This document shows, in pieces, positions 10,299 to 17,988 of a DNA stretch of 59,402 nt. Each line of letters starts with the position of its first letter. Position 1 is the stretch's first letter. The translations under genes were made by a program, and so were the position numbers. Source of the stretch: an uncultured Prevotellaceae bacterium (GTDB taxonomy: Bacteria > Bacteroidota > Bacteroidia > Bacteroidales > Bacteroidaceae); NCBI GenBank assembly GCA_902800595.1, contig CADCFA010000015.1, forward strand, positions 1 to 59,402. Reading direction: 5' to 3'. The notes under the pieces were generated by a model. The model did no database searches and was not told where the DNA came from. It worked only from the letters and a program-made list of their open reading frames with translations.

Positions 10299-11519
10299 AT
10301 GTACGATATTAGTAAGATAAGAGCTGACTTCCCGATTCTGTCAAGGGAGGTATATGGTAAGCCGTTGGTCTATCTGGATAATGCGGCTACTACACAAAAA
10401 CCGCTCATGGTGCTTGATGCCATGAGGGATGAGTATCTGAATGTCAATGCCAACGTGCATCGTGGTGTGCACTATCTCTCACAACAGGCCACTGATCTGC
10501 ATGAGGCTGCGCGAGAGAAAGTGCGTCAGTTCATCAATGCCCGCAAGATAGAGGAAATCGTTTTTACGCGTGGTACTACGGAGGCGATTAACCTGGTGGC
10601 CAGCTCGTTCTGCGAGAGTCAGATGCAGGAGGGCGACGAGGTGATTGTAACTGAGATGGAGCATCACTCCAACATCGTATCATGGCAGTTACAGGCGATG
10701 AAGCGAGGTATTGTGGTGAAGCATATCCCCATCACTGACGATGGTCTGTTGTGTCTCGATCAGTTGGAACAACTCATCACGCCTCGTACCAAGCTCATCA
10801 GTGTGGCTCATGTGAGCAATGTGCTGGGTACAGTAAATCCTGTAGGCCAGATTGTCAAGACGGCTCATGCTTACGGCATCCCTGTGTTGGTGGATGGTGC
10901 CCAAAGCGCCCCACACTTCAAGGTAGATGTGCAGGCAATGGACTGCGACTTCTTTGCCTTTAGCGGTCATAAGATGTACGGACCTACTGGTATCGGTGTA
11001 CTCTATGGCAAGGAGAAATGGCTCGAGAAACTGCCTCCCTATCAGGGTGGTGGCGAGATGATCGACAAGGTGACTTGGGAGAAGACCACCTTCGAGCGCC
11101 TGCCGTTTAAGTTTGAGGCAGGCACTCCCGACTATGTAGCTACTCATGGTCTTGCCAAAGCCATCGAATATATTGATGCCATCGGCTTTGATGCCATTCA
11201 GCAGCACGAACAGGAGCTTACCCGCTACTGTATGGAACAACTCCTGACCATTGATGGCATGAAGATTTATGGCCCTATGGATCCCTCGGTTAAAGATGCT
11301 GTGGTGAGCTTCAATGTGGGCGATATACACCACTTGGATATGGGAACGTTGCTCGATCGTTTAGGTATAGCCGTACGTACAGGTCATCACTGTGCCCAGC
11401 CCTTGATGGATCGCTTAGCCATCAGTGGAACTGTTCGTGCTTCGTTTGCCCTCTATAATACAAAGGAAGAGGTGGATGCCCTCGTAGCTGGCATCCGTCG
11501 CGTCTCACAGATGTTTTAA
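10299..11519 (+). CDS. sufS: Cysteine desulfurase SufS
   Basis: SufS is a PLP enzyme that takes sulfur from cysteine as an enzyme-bound persulfide and passes it to SufBCD. The 406-residue protein shows YLDNAATTQKP near the N-terminus, TEMEHHSN and the PLP lysine in FFAFSGHKMYGPTG (about 225-238), and the persulfide cysteine in VRTGHHCAQPL (about 362-372). This places it in the SufS/CsdA group II desulfurases. It starts 2 nt after sufD. No separate sufE or sufU gene is present in this window. Confidence 0.97.
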   Translation: MYDISKIRADFPILSREVYGKPLVYLDNAATTQKPLMVLDAMRDEYLNVNANVHRGVHYLSQQATDLHEAAREKVRQFINARKIEEIVFTRGTTEAINLVASSFCESQMQEGDEVIVTEMEHHSNIVSWQLQAMKRGIVVKHIPITDDGLLCLDQLEQLITPRTKLISVAHVSNVLGTVNPVGQIVKTAHAYGIPVLVDGAQSAPHFKVDVQAMDCDFFAFSGHKMYGPTGIGVLYGKEKWLEKLPPYQGGGEMIDKVTWEKTTFERLPFKFEAGTPDYVATHGLAKAIEYIDAIGFDAIQQHEQELTRYCMEQLLTIDGMKIYGPMDPSVKDAVVSFNVGDIHHLDMGTLLDRLGIAVRTGHHCAQPLMDRLAISGTVRASFALYNTKEEVDALVAGIRRVSQMF

Positions 11520-11534
11520 AGGTAAAAAGGTAAA

Positions 11535-12143
11535 ATGCTGGCAAGTCATTTCTACGAAGGTAAGATTGAGGCAGGCTGCGATGAAGCTGGTCGCGGCTGT
11601 TTGGCAGGTAGCGTGTATGCTGCTGCGGTGATTCTGCCCGATGGTTATCAGAACGAGTTGCTCAACGACTCTAAACAGCTCTCTGAGAAGAAGCGCTATC
11701 AGCTTCGTGAGATCATTGAGCGCGATGCCGTAGCTTGGGCTGTAGGTATCGTGACACCTGAGGAGATAGACCAGATTAATATCCTCAACGCTTCCATTCT
11801 GGCCATGCATCGGGCTCTTGATCAATTGAAGGTGCGCCCAGAGGCTATCATCGTAGATGGTAATCGCTTCAAGCCTTACCAGAAACTGCCTCATACCACT
11901 ATCGTGAAAGGCGATGGAAAGTATCTCGCCATCGCTGCTGCCAGCATCCTGGCAAAGACTTATCGTGATGACTACATGAACCAGTTGGCTGAGGAATACC
12001 CTCAATACGACTGGCTCTCCAACAAAGGTTATCCCACGAAGAAGCATCGTGAGGCCATCAAGCAGTTTGGTATCACGCCCTATCACCGCAAGAGCTACAA
12101 TCTTCTTGGCGATGGTCAGCTGAGTTTTGATTTTGAAGAATAA
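11535..12143 (+). CDS. rnhB: Ribonuclease HII
   Basis: RNase HII cuts RNA in RNA-DNA hybrids and starts removal of misincorporated ribonucleotides. The 202-residue protein carries the metal-binding residues in GCDEAGRGCLAG (Asp and Glu at about 15-16), NDSKQLSEKKR, and IIVDGN (Asp near 114), plus the conserved SILAKTYRD helix and the NKGYPTKKHREAI segment typical of type 2 enzymes. It follows sufS by 15 nt, after a GGTAAAAAGGTAAA leader repeat, and is probably co-transcribed with the suf genes. Confidence 0.97.
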   Translation: MLASHFYEGKIEAGCDEAGRGCLAGSVYAAAVILPDGYQNELLNDSKQLSEKKRYQLREIIERDAVAWAVGIVTPEEIDQINILNASILAMHRALDQLKVRPEAIIVDGNRFKPYQKLPHTTIVKGDGKYLAIAAASILAKTYRDDYMNQLAEEYPQYDWLSNKGYPTKKHREAIKQFGITPYHRKSYNLLGDGQLSFDFEE

Positions 12144-12145
12144 GA

Positions 12146-12163
12146 ATTCCCATTAATGGGAAT
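12146..12163. repeat. 18-bp perfect palindrome after rnhB
   Basis: ATTCCCATTAATGGGAAT is its own reverse complement. It lies 3 nt after the rnhB stop and just before the 22-bp repeat array that precedes gpmI. It may be part of a terminator or operator; there is no T-tract. Confidence 0.7.
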
Positions 12164-12173
12164 AATTGCTAGA

Positions 12174-12239
12174 TTTAATTCTAGCAATTGTTACATTTAA
12201 ATCTAGCAAGTTCTAGAATTAAATCTGGCAAACTCTTGC
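12174..12239 (+). promoter_or_regulatory. Three 22-bp direct repeats upstream of gpmI promoter
   Basis: Copies of TTTAAATCTAGCAA begin at 12174 (TTTAATTCTAGCAA), 12196 and 12218 (ATTAAATCTGGCAA), exactly 22 bp apart, so they fall on the same face of the helix. The first copy also forms a 10-bp inverted repeat with 12164-12173. The array ends against the expected -33 region of the TAACTTTG promoter. It looks like an activator or repressor binding array; the protein is unknown. Confidence 0.6.
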
Positions 12240-12258
12240 TGATATTGGCAAAAAGTTG

Positions 12259-12266
12259 TAACTTTG
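12259..12266 (+). promoter_or_regulatory. -7 box of gpmI promoter
   Basis: TAACTTTG followed by CAGC; a TTG at 12235-12237 is at -33 distance. The start codon is 41 nt downstream. Confidence 0.7.
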
Positions 12267-12306
12267 CAGCGCAAAATAGAACGTACGTTTAAAAAGTAAT
12301 AAGATT

Positions 12307-13751
12307 ATGGCAAAAAAAGCACTTTTGATGATTCTCGATGGTTGGGGAATCGGTAAGCATGGTAAGGGTGATGTGATTACGTAGGTCTGCCCGACGGACA
12401 GATGGGTAACTCTGAGGTGGGTCACCTCAATATCGGTGCTGGTCGCATCGTGTATCAGGACCTTGTTAAGATCAACCGCGCCTGCAAGGACGGCTCTATC
12501 ATGGAGAACCCCCAGGTGAAGGCCGCTTATAGCTATGCTAAGGAGAATGGTAAGAAGCTGCACCTGATGGGTCTGACCAGTGATGGTGGCGTACACTCAA
12601 GCCTCGACCACCTCTTCAAGCTCATCGAGATCGGTAAGACCTATGGTCTGAAGAATCAGGTGTTTGTACATTGCTATATGGATGGTCGTGACACTGATCC
12701 ACACTCTGGTGTTGGTTTCATCAAGCAGATTACTGATGTTTGTGCAGCCAACGATGCCGCTATCGCCTCTATCGTTGGCCGTTTCTATGCGATGGACCGC
12801 GATAAGCGTTGGGAGCGTGTGAAGGAAGGTTACGACCTGATTGTTAACGGCACTGGTAAGCAGGCTACTGATATGGTGAAGGCCATGGAGGAGAGCTATG
12901 AAGAGGGTGTAACTGATGAGTTCATCAAGCCTATCCATAATGCCAGCGTTAACGGCTGTATCGAGGAGGGTGATGTAGTGATCTTCATCAACTTCCGTAA
13001 CGATCGTGCTAAGGAGATGACAATAGCTCTGACTCAGGAGGATATGCCTGAGCAGGGTATGAAGACCATTCCTGGACTGCAGTATTACTGCATGACACCA
13101 TACGATGCCAACTTCAAGGGTGTTCACATCCTCTTCCCCAAGGAGAACGTGGAGGACACCTTAGGCGAGTATCTGAGTAAGCAGGGCAAGAAGCAGCTCC
13201 ACACCGCTGAGACAGAGAAGTATGCTCACGTAACTTTCTTCTTCAATGGTGGTCGTGAGGCTCCATACGAGGGTGAGGATCGTATCCTGGTTCCTTCTCC
13301 GAAGGTGGCTACCTACGACCTGAAGCCAGAGATGAGTGCCTACGAGGTAAAGGATAAGCTGGTGGCTGCTATCAATGAGGCTAAGTATGACTTCATCGTG
13401 GTGAACTTCGCCAATGGTGATATGGTAGGTCACACTGGTGTCTACAACGCTATTGCCAAAGCTGTATGGGCTGTTGACAACTGCGTGCGTGAGGTGATTG
13501 AGGCTGCTAAGGCCAACGATTACGAGGCTATCATCATTGCCGATCACGGTAATGCCGACAACGCCATCAACCCCGATGGTACGCCTAATACCGCTCACTC
13601 ACTGAACCCTGTTCCCTTCATCTATGTAACGAATAACAACTCGGCTACAGTGAAGGATGGTCGTCTGGCTGATGTTGCTCCTTCTATCCTGCATATCATG
13701 GGCTTGGAGCAGCCTGCAGACATGACGGGTGAGAATCTGATTCAGGATTAA
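12307..13751 (+). pseudogene. gpmI: 2,3-bisphosphoglycerate-independent phosphoglycerate mutase, frameshifted by an internal deletion
   Basis: GpmI interconverts 3- and 2-phosphoglycerate in glycolysis. The ATG at 12307 begins [16 protein letters not shown], the authentic N-terminus with the first metal-binding Asp, but after GDVI the frame hits TAG at 12382. The sequence resumes in another frame with [20 protein letters not shown], which holds the catalytic Ser (NSEVGH), and continues intact to the stop at 13751, including the metal site [10 protein letters not shown]. From memory of Bacteroidales GpmI, about 26 residues are expected between GDVI and the V-GLPDG block; a loss near 76 nt would explain both the frameshift and the total length (about 506 residues when restored). 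The downstream open frame from 12402 could start at an internal ATG but would lack the first metal ligand. Either a true loss or an assembly/read error. Confidence 0.88.
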
Positions 13752-13770
13752 TATCCAGAAAGATGATAAG

Positions 13771-13805
13771 AAAATGAGGAATGCTCAATCGGCATTCCTC
13801 ATTTT
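13771..13805. terminator. Bidirectional terminator between gpmI and the PP2C gene
   Basis: Arms AAAATGAGGAATGC and GCATTCCTCATTTT pair perfectly over 14 bp around a 7-nt loop, with A and T runs on both sides. The flanking genes converge here. Confidence 0.85.
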
Positions 13806-13808
13806 TAC

Positions 13809-15731
13809 TTATTTCAGTTCGATGGCAAGCATTGTCAGATCGTCGCTCTGCTCTGCGATGCCCACAAATGTGTGAACGGCATCTGTCATATGCCTGATGA
13901 TCTGCGTGGGTTGCAGCTGCCCGTCGGCTACCAGCGACTCAGCCATCTTCATGATACGTTCATCGCCAAACTGGGCATGATTGATGTTCTCTGCCTCGTT
14001 CAGTCCATCAGTAAAGAGGAAGATGGTGGTTGGTCGTTCAAATGTTATCTCCTGTTGCTCGAAAGTGAAGTCGCCCATGACACCGATGGGCAGGTTGCAG
14101 TCGCAAGGCAGCAGACAGACATCGTGCCCCATAAGAAGAGGTGCGTCATGCCCTGCATTGCAATAGCGCAGCGAACCCGTCTTCAGGTCGAGCACACCTA
14201 CGAAGAGTGTAACGAACATGTTGGTGTCGTTGCCTTCCGACTGCGCCTGATTCAAGGCATTCACGATGTGGGAAGGCTCGGATACATGCTGAGAGATGTT
14301 GCGGAACAGAGAGCGCGTAACTGCCATGAAGAGTGAGGCTGGTACGCCCTTGCCTGACACATCGCCAATACAGAAGAACAATTTCTCATCGCGGATATAG
14401 AAATCGAACAGGTCGCCACCAACGCCCTTGGCTGGTGTCAGCGAGCCAAAGATATCGATATCGTCACGTTCAGGATAGGGTGGGAATGTCTTGGGCAGCA
14501 TCGACATCTGAATGTCGTGGGCAATCTTCAGTTCATTCTCGATAGCAGCCTTTTGGGCTGTGGCATTACGAAGATCTTCAATATAGCTAGTCAGTGACTG
14601 TTGCATCTGGGCAAACGAGTCACGCAGATGATGGATCTCGTCGCGACTCTTCAGTTCAGGCAATACCGTTTTGAAGTTACCCTTTGCCACCTCGTCAGCT
14701 GTTTCAGACAATTGCTGTAGCGGGTTGACTGCTTTCTTGATGGATCTGCGGCCAAAGAAATAGACCACCAACAGGCCTAAGAGGATGAACATGATGGCGA
14801 TGCCCGCAATAGCGTACCCTACAACATCTATAAAGAATATGGGCATTACCAAACAGATGTTCCAGTCGGTGTATTTTACGACCTGCCTGCAGAGGAGTGT
14901 CTTAACACCTTCTACTATTTTCTCTTCTTCACGGCTATCGCTGACGGATAGATATCCCCAATTCTTGTTATCATCATTGATATAGGGTTGCATTCTCTCA
15001 GTGACAAGGCGCTTTGTGTCAGGGTGAACCAATATGGTGCCTGTGCTATCGGTCATAAAGAAATATAACTGATATTCAGGATTCCACTCCTCTGAATTTT
15101 TCCAATTTAAAGCGCGTGTTGGCTGCATCTTCTCGTTCAACCAGGAAAGCGACAGATCATGGATGGGCAATAGGTATGATACCAATGGTGACTTTAGGCT
15201 GTCATTGTCGAGGAAAGGTTTTGCCCAGTAGCCTTTCTTACTGGAAATAGCATCTTTGAACCATTTGTCTTTTACATAGTCATTGCCCTGGTCGCATGCG
15301 TCCTGAGATTCCATGATAACACTGTCACGCCGAGAGGCATAAGGAGCAAACAAACGACCTTTCTTAGGATAATACCCTTCAACAAAATAAATGCCACAGC
15401 TGCGCATGTATGGGTTCAGCTTGAGCATTCGGTTTATGATGTCATACATCTTATCGGCATTATTCAGATTCTCTTCGATAAAGGGTGCCGTATTGGTGGC
15501 GGCCATGTAGAGGTCGGACGTGATGCGGCGCACCTCTTCTTTCTCACCTTTCAACACGCGTTCACAGATGCTAAATGCACCAACTCTCACGATTCCATAG
15601 GTTAGCAAGAAAAGTAAATATACAGGGATAATCATGATGATGATCATTCTCAGCATGATACGCCATGTGAGGCGTTTGGCGAAGGACTTCGGATAGCCGG
15701 TTGTCGGTTTTTTCTTCAAGAAAGGCAGCAT
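13809..15731 (-). CDS. Membrane-bound sensor PP2C phosphatase (SpoIIE/RsbU type) with HAMP domain
   Basis: This 640-residue protein likely dephosphorylates an anti-anti-sigma-type or other phosphoprotein in response to an extracytoplasmic signal. TM1 lies at about 25-50, a periplasmic sensor domain (Cache-like) at about 50-300, TM2 at about 305-335 (AGIAIMFILLGLLVVYFFG), HAMP at about 335-390, a coiled coil, and PP2C/SpoIIE from about 400 to the end. Metal-binding motifs GGDLFDF, IGDVSGKG, FTDGLNEA and SDDLTMLA are intact. The ATG at 15731 is chosen because the minus-strand -7 box lies at 15751-15758, upstream of it; the longer reading frame to 15761 would begin inside the promoter. No obvious partner kinase or STAS protein is adjacent, so its target is unknown. 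Confidence 0.92.
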   Translation of the reverse strand: MLPFLKKKPTTGYPKSFAKRLTWRIMLRMIIIMIIPVYLLFLLTYGIVRVGAFSICERVLKGEKEEVRRITSDLYMAATNTAPFIEENLNNADKMYDIINRMLKLNPYMRSCGIYFVEGYYPKKGRLFAPYASRRDSVIMESQDACDQGNDYVKDKWFKDAISSKKGYWAKPFLDNDSLKSPLVSYLLPIHDLSLSWLNEKMQPTRALNWKNSEEWNPEYQLYFFMTDSTGTILVHPDTKRLVTERMQPYINDDNKNWGYLSVSDSREEEKIVEGVKTLLCRQVVKYTDWNICLVMPIFFIDVVGYAIAGIAIMFILLGLLVVYFFGRRSIKKAVNPLQQLSETADEVAKGNFKTVLPELKSRDEIHHLRDSFAQMQQSLTSYIEDLRNATAQKAAIENELKIAHDIQMSMLPKTFPPYPERDDIDIFGSLTPAKGVGGDLFDFYIRDEKLFFCIGDVSGKGVPASLFMAVTRSLFRNISQHVSEPSHIVNALNQAQSEGNDTNMFVTLFVGVLDLKTGSLRYCNAGHDAPLLMGHDVCLLPCDCNLPIGVMGDFTFEQQEITFERPTTIFLFTDGLNEAENINHAQFGDERIMKMAESLVADGQLQPTQIIRHMTDAVHTFVGIAEQSDDLTMLAIELK

Positions 15732-15745
15732 AATCTCTATAATTT

Positions 15746-15783
15746 GTTTGCAAAGATACATTTTTTATCTTATCTTTGCAAAC
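15746..15783. promoter_or_regulatory. Symmetric divergent promoters for PP2C gene and ung
   Basis: GTTTGCAAAGATA (15746-15758) and TATCTTTGCAAAC (15771-15783) are a perfect 13-bp inverted repeat. Each arm contains a TATCTTTG -7 box, one for each strand, and each -33 region falls in or near the other arm, so the two promoters are physically interlocked. Confidence 0.75.
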
Positions 15784-15803
15784 AAAAACAGAAAAAAGCG
15801 TTT

Positions 15804-16469
15804 ATGAGTGTACAAATAGAGGAGAGTTGGAGGGCGCATCTCAACCAGGAGTTTGAGAAGCCTTATTTTACTCAGTTGACTACAGCTGTGCGACAGGAGT
15901 ATATGCAGACCACCTGTTATCCGCCTGGAAAACTGATATTCAATGCCTTTAACCTGTGTCCGTTTGACAAGGTGAAGGTGGTGATTATCGGACAGGATCC
16001 TTATCACGAGCCTGGTCAGGCTCACGGACTGAGTTTCTCTGTGCAGGATGGTGTGCAGTTCCCACCCTCGTTGCAGAATATCTTCAAGGAGATTCAATCT
16101 GATCTGGGTACGCCAATTCCGGCTTCTGGCAATCTGACTCGCTGGGCTGAACAGGGTGTGCTGCTGCTGAATGCCTCACTGACGGTAAGAGCGCATCAGG
16201 CAAACAGTCATTCTACGTTAGGCTGGCAGAAGTTTACTGATGCAGCTATCCAAGCGCTTGCCACGCATCGCGAGCATTTGGTATATATGCTTTGGGGCGG
16301 TTATGCCAGAGGCAAGGCTTATATGATTGACAAGACTCATAACCTGGTGCTTGAGAGTGTTCACCCCTCACCATTGAGTGCGAATCGTGGTGGCTGGTTC
16401 GGGCAGCATCAGTTCTCGCGTTGTAATGCCTATTTGGAACAGAATGGCATGACTCCCATTAATTGGTAA
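15804..16469 (+). CDS. ung: Uracil-DNA glycosylase, family 1
   Basis: Ung removes uracil from DNA in base excision repair. The 221-residue product has the water-activating motif GQDPYHEPGQAHGLSFSV (catalytic Asp) and the C-terminal HPSPLSANRGGWFG (His and Leu-intercalation loop); LLLNASLTVR is also conserved. The ATG at 15804 (MSVQIEESW) is chosen over upstream in-frame codons because those lie inside the promoter at 15771-15778. The DUF3109 gene follows 19 nt later and is probably co-transcribed. Confidence 0.97.
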   Translation: MSVQIEESWRAHLNQEFEKPYFTQLTTAVRQEYMQTTCYPPGKLIFNAFNLCPFDKVKVVIIGQDPYHEPGQAHGLSFSVQDGVQFPPSLQNIFKEIQSDLGTPIPASGNLTRWAEQGVLLLNASLTVRAHQANSHSTLGWQKFTDAAIQALATHREHLVYMLWGGYARGKAYMIDKTHNLVLESVHPSPLSANRGGWFGQHQFSRCNAYLEQNGMTPINW

Positions 16470-16488
16470 TCTCAATCTCTTTCGGCTT

Positions 16489-17118
16489 ATGAATCTTCCT
16501 CCTATTATTCAAGTTGGTGATGTGTTGCTCTCGTCGGAGATTCTGACTGAGAAGTTTTGTTGCGACCTGAGTGTATGCAAAGGCGAATGCTGTGTGGAGG
16601 GCGATGCTGGTGCCCCAGTTACGATGGATGAGATTGGTGCTATCGAAGAGTGTGTGGATGCAGTGTGGGATGATCTCTCGGCTTCAGCTCAAGCAGTGAT
16701 CGACAAACAGGGTGTGGCCTATACAGACCAAGAGGGCGACTTGGTGACGAGTATCGTGGGCGGCAAGGATTGTGTGTTTACCTATTATGGTGACATCGAG
16801 GACTGGAACACCCATCTACCCATAAAGAACTGTTGTCTCTGTGCGTTGGAAAAGGCTTACAGAAATGGGAAAACTCGTTTCTGCAAGCCTGTGAGTTGTG
16901 CGCTTTACCCCATCCGTGAGAAGAAGATAGGTGACGGGCTGATAGGTTTGAACTATAACCGTTGGGCAGTCTGTAAGATGGCTGTGGCAAAGGGTATTCA
17001 GGAGAATCTGCGATTGTATCAGTTCCTCCGTGAGCCACTGATACGGCGTTTTGGCGAAACGTGGTATCAGGAGCTGTTGGAGATGGTTGAGGAACTGAAG
17101 CGCCAGAACTATTTATGA
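16489..17118 (+). CDS. DUF3109 cysteine-cluster protein
   Basis: The 209-residue protein belongs to DUF3109, common in Bacteroidetes and of unknown function. It has a cysteine pattern resembling YkgJ-like metal-binding proteins: CCDLSVCKGECCVEGDAGAP near 25-44, NCCLCALEKAYRNG near 114-127, FCKPVSCALYPI near 132-143 and WAVCKMA. These probably bind zinc or an Fe-S cluster (inference). It follows ung closely. Its 3' end overlaps the 3' end of the opposing araC-type gene by 6 nt. Confidence 0.9.
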   Translation: MNLPPIIQVGDVLLSSEILTEKFCCDLSVCKGECCVEGDAGAPVTMDEIGAIEECVDAVWDDLSASAQAVIDKQGVAYTDQEGDLVTSIVGGKDCVFTYYGDIEDWNTHLPIKNCCLCALEKAYRNGKTRFCKPVSCALYPIREKKIGDGLIGLNYNRWAVCKMAVAKGIQENLRLYQFLREPLIRRFGETWYQELLEMVEELKRQNYL

Positions 17119-17988
17119 CTTTCTGTACTGCGACGGACTCATGCCCACATGATCCTTGAAAAATTTCCCGAGGAAACTCTGATTGGGGAAATTCAGTTCT
17201 TCGGCAATGACCTTGACATTCTTGACAGTGTTTCTGAGTTGCACGCGTAACTCAAGAATGATATAGTAGTCAATCCATTCGTTGGGTGTGCGATGACTGG
17301 CATGTCTCACGGCTTCAGCCAGATACTTAGGCGTGATATTAAGTTGCTGTGCATACCAACTGACACGTCGTTCGTGCTTGAAGTTCATCTCCACAAGTTT
17401 GATGAATTGGGTGAAGATGTCTTCTAACCTTGACTTGGGGTTATCATTGTTCTTCACACGGAAGATAATATTACTCAGGTCGTAGAACATTGCCAGCAAC
17501 AGTGCTTTGATAAGATCTTTCTGGAAGTGATTCCTATTATCGCCAATCTTCTCCTTGATCACATGGAAATATTCCTTGAAGGTCTGAATCTCTTCTTGCT
17601 CCAGTCTCATCACGGGATGTAGGCGTGAGAAGAGGAAGAGGGAGGTGAGATCACTGACATTCTGTATGATCTCTCTGAAGAAATTGACTGACATGACCAT
17701 ACACAAGCCTTCCATATCGTCGGAGTGTTGGTAGCTGTCAACGATATGCCGATCGCTGACAATGAGGATGTCTCCTGGTTTGATGACCTGCTTGATGGTG
17801 TCTAACTGATACATGACTTCTCCCTTGATACATAAGCCAATCATGATGAAGTTCATGTTTCGAGGCTCTGTGGGCATGGGGACCTCGTTGATTCTATCCG
17901 TAAGGACAAGATCGTCGCCTAGATAAACGGCACCGCTCCATCCCTTTGCCCTTGTTATGTCTGTTTCTTGGATGATTGATTTTACCAC
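17113..17988 (-). CDS. AraC family transcriptional regulator
   Basis: This 291-residue protein has an N-terminal cupin-like sensing domain (about 20-165) and a C-terminal AraC helix-turn-helix pair (about 195-291): [20 protein letters not shown] for the first helix-turn-helix and [20 protein letters not shown], ending [10 protein letters not shown], for the second. It probably starts with GTG at 17988, which overlaps the stop of the upstream GH95 gene (ACGTGGTAA), so the two are translationally coupled on one message. This suggests it controls, or responds to, fucoside use; the ligand is not known. Confidence 0.94.
   Translation of the reverse strand: MVKSIIQETDITRAKGWSGAVYLGDDLVLTDRINEVPMPTEPRNMNFIMIGLCIKGEVMYQLDTIKQVIKPGDILIVSDRHIVDSYQHSDDMEGLCMVMSVNFFREIIQNVSDLTSLFLFSRLHPVMRLEQEEIQTFKEYFHVIKEKIGDNRNHFQKDLIKALLLAMFYDLSNIIFRVKNNDNPKSRLEDIFTQFIKLVEMNFKHERRVSWYAQQLNITPKYLAEAVRHASHRTPNEWIDYYIILELRVQLRNTVKNVKVIAEELNFPNQSFLGKFFKDHVGMSPSQYRKS

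Noticed and set aside
12370-12400. Translational bypassing or programmed frameshifting in gpmI
   Set aside because: Conserved residues are missing rather than interrupted, so recoding could not restore the protein.
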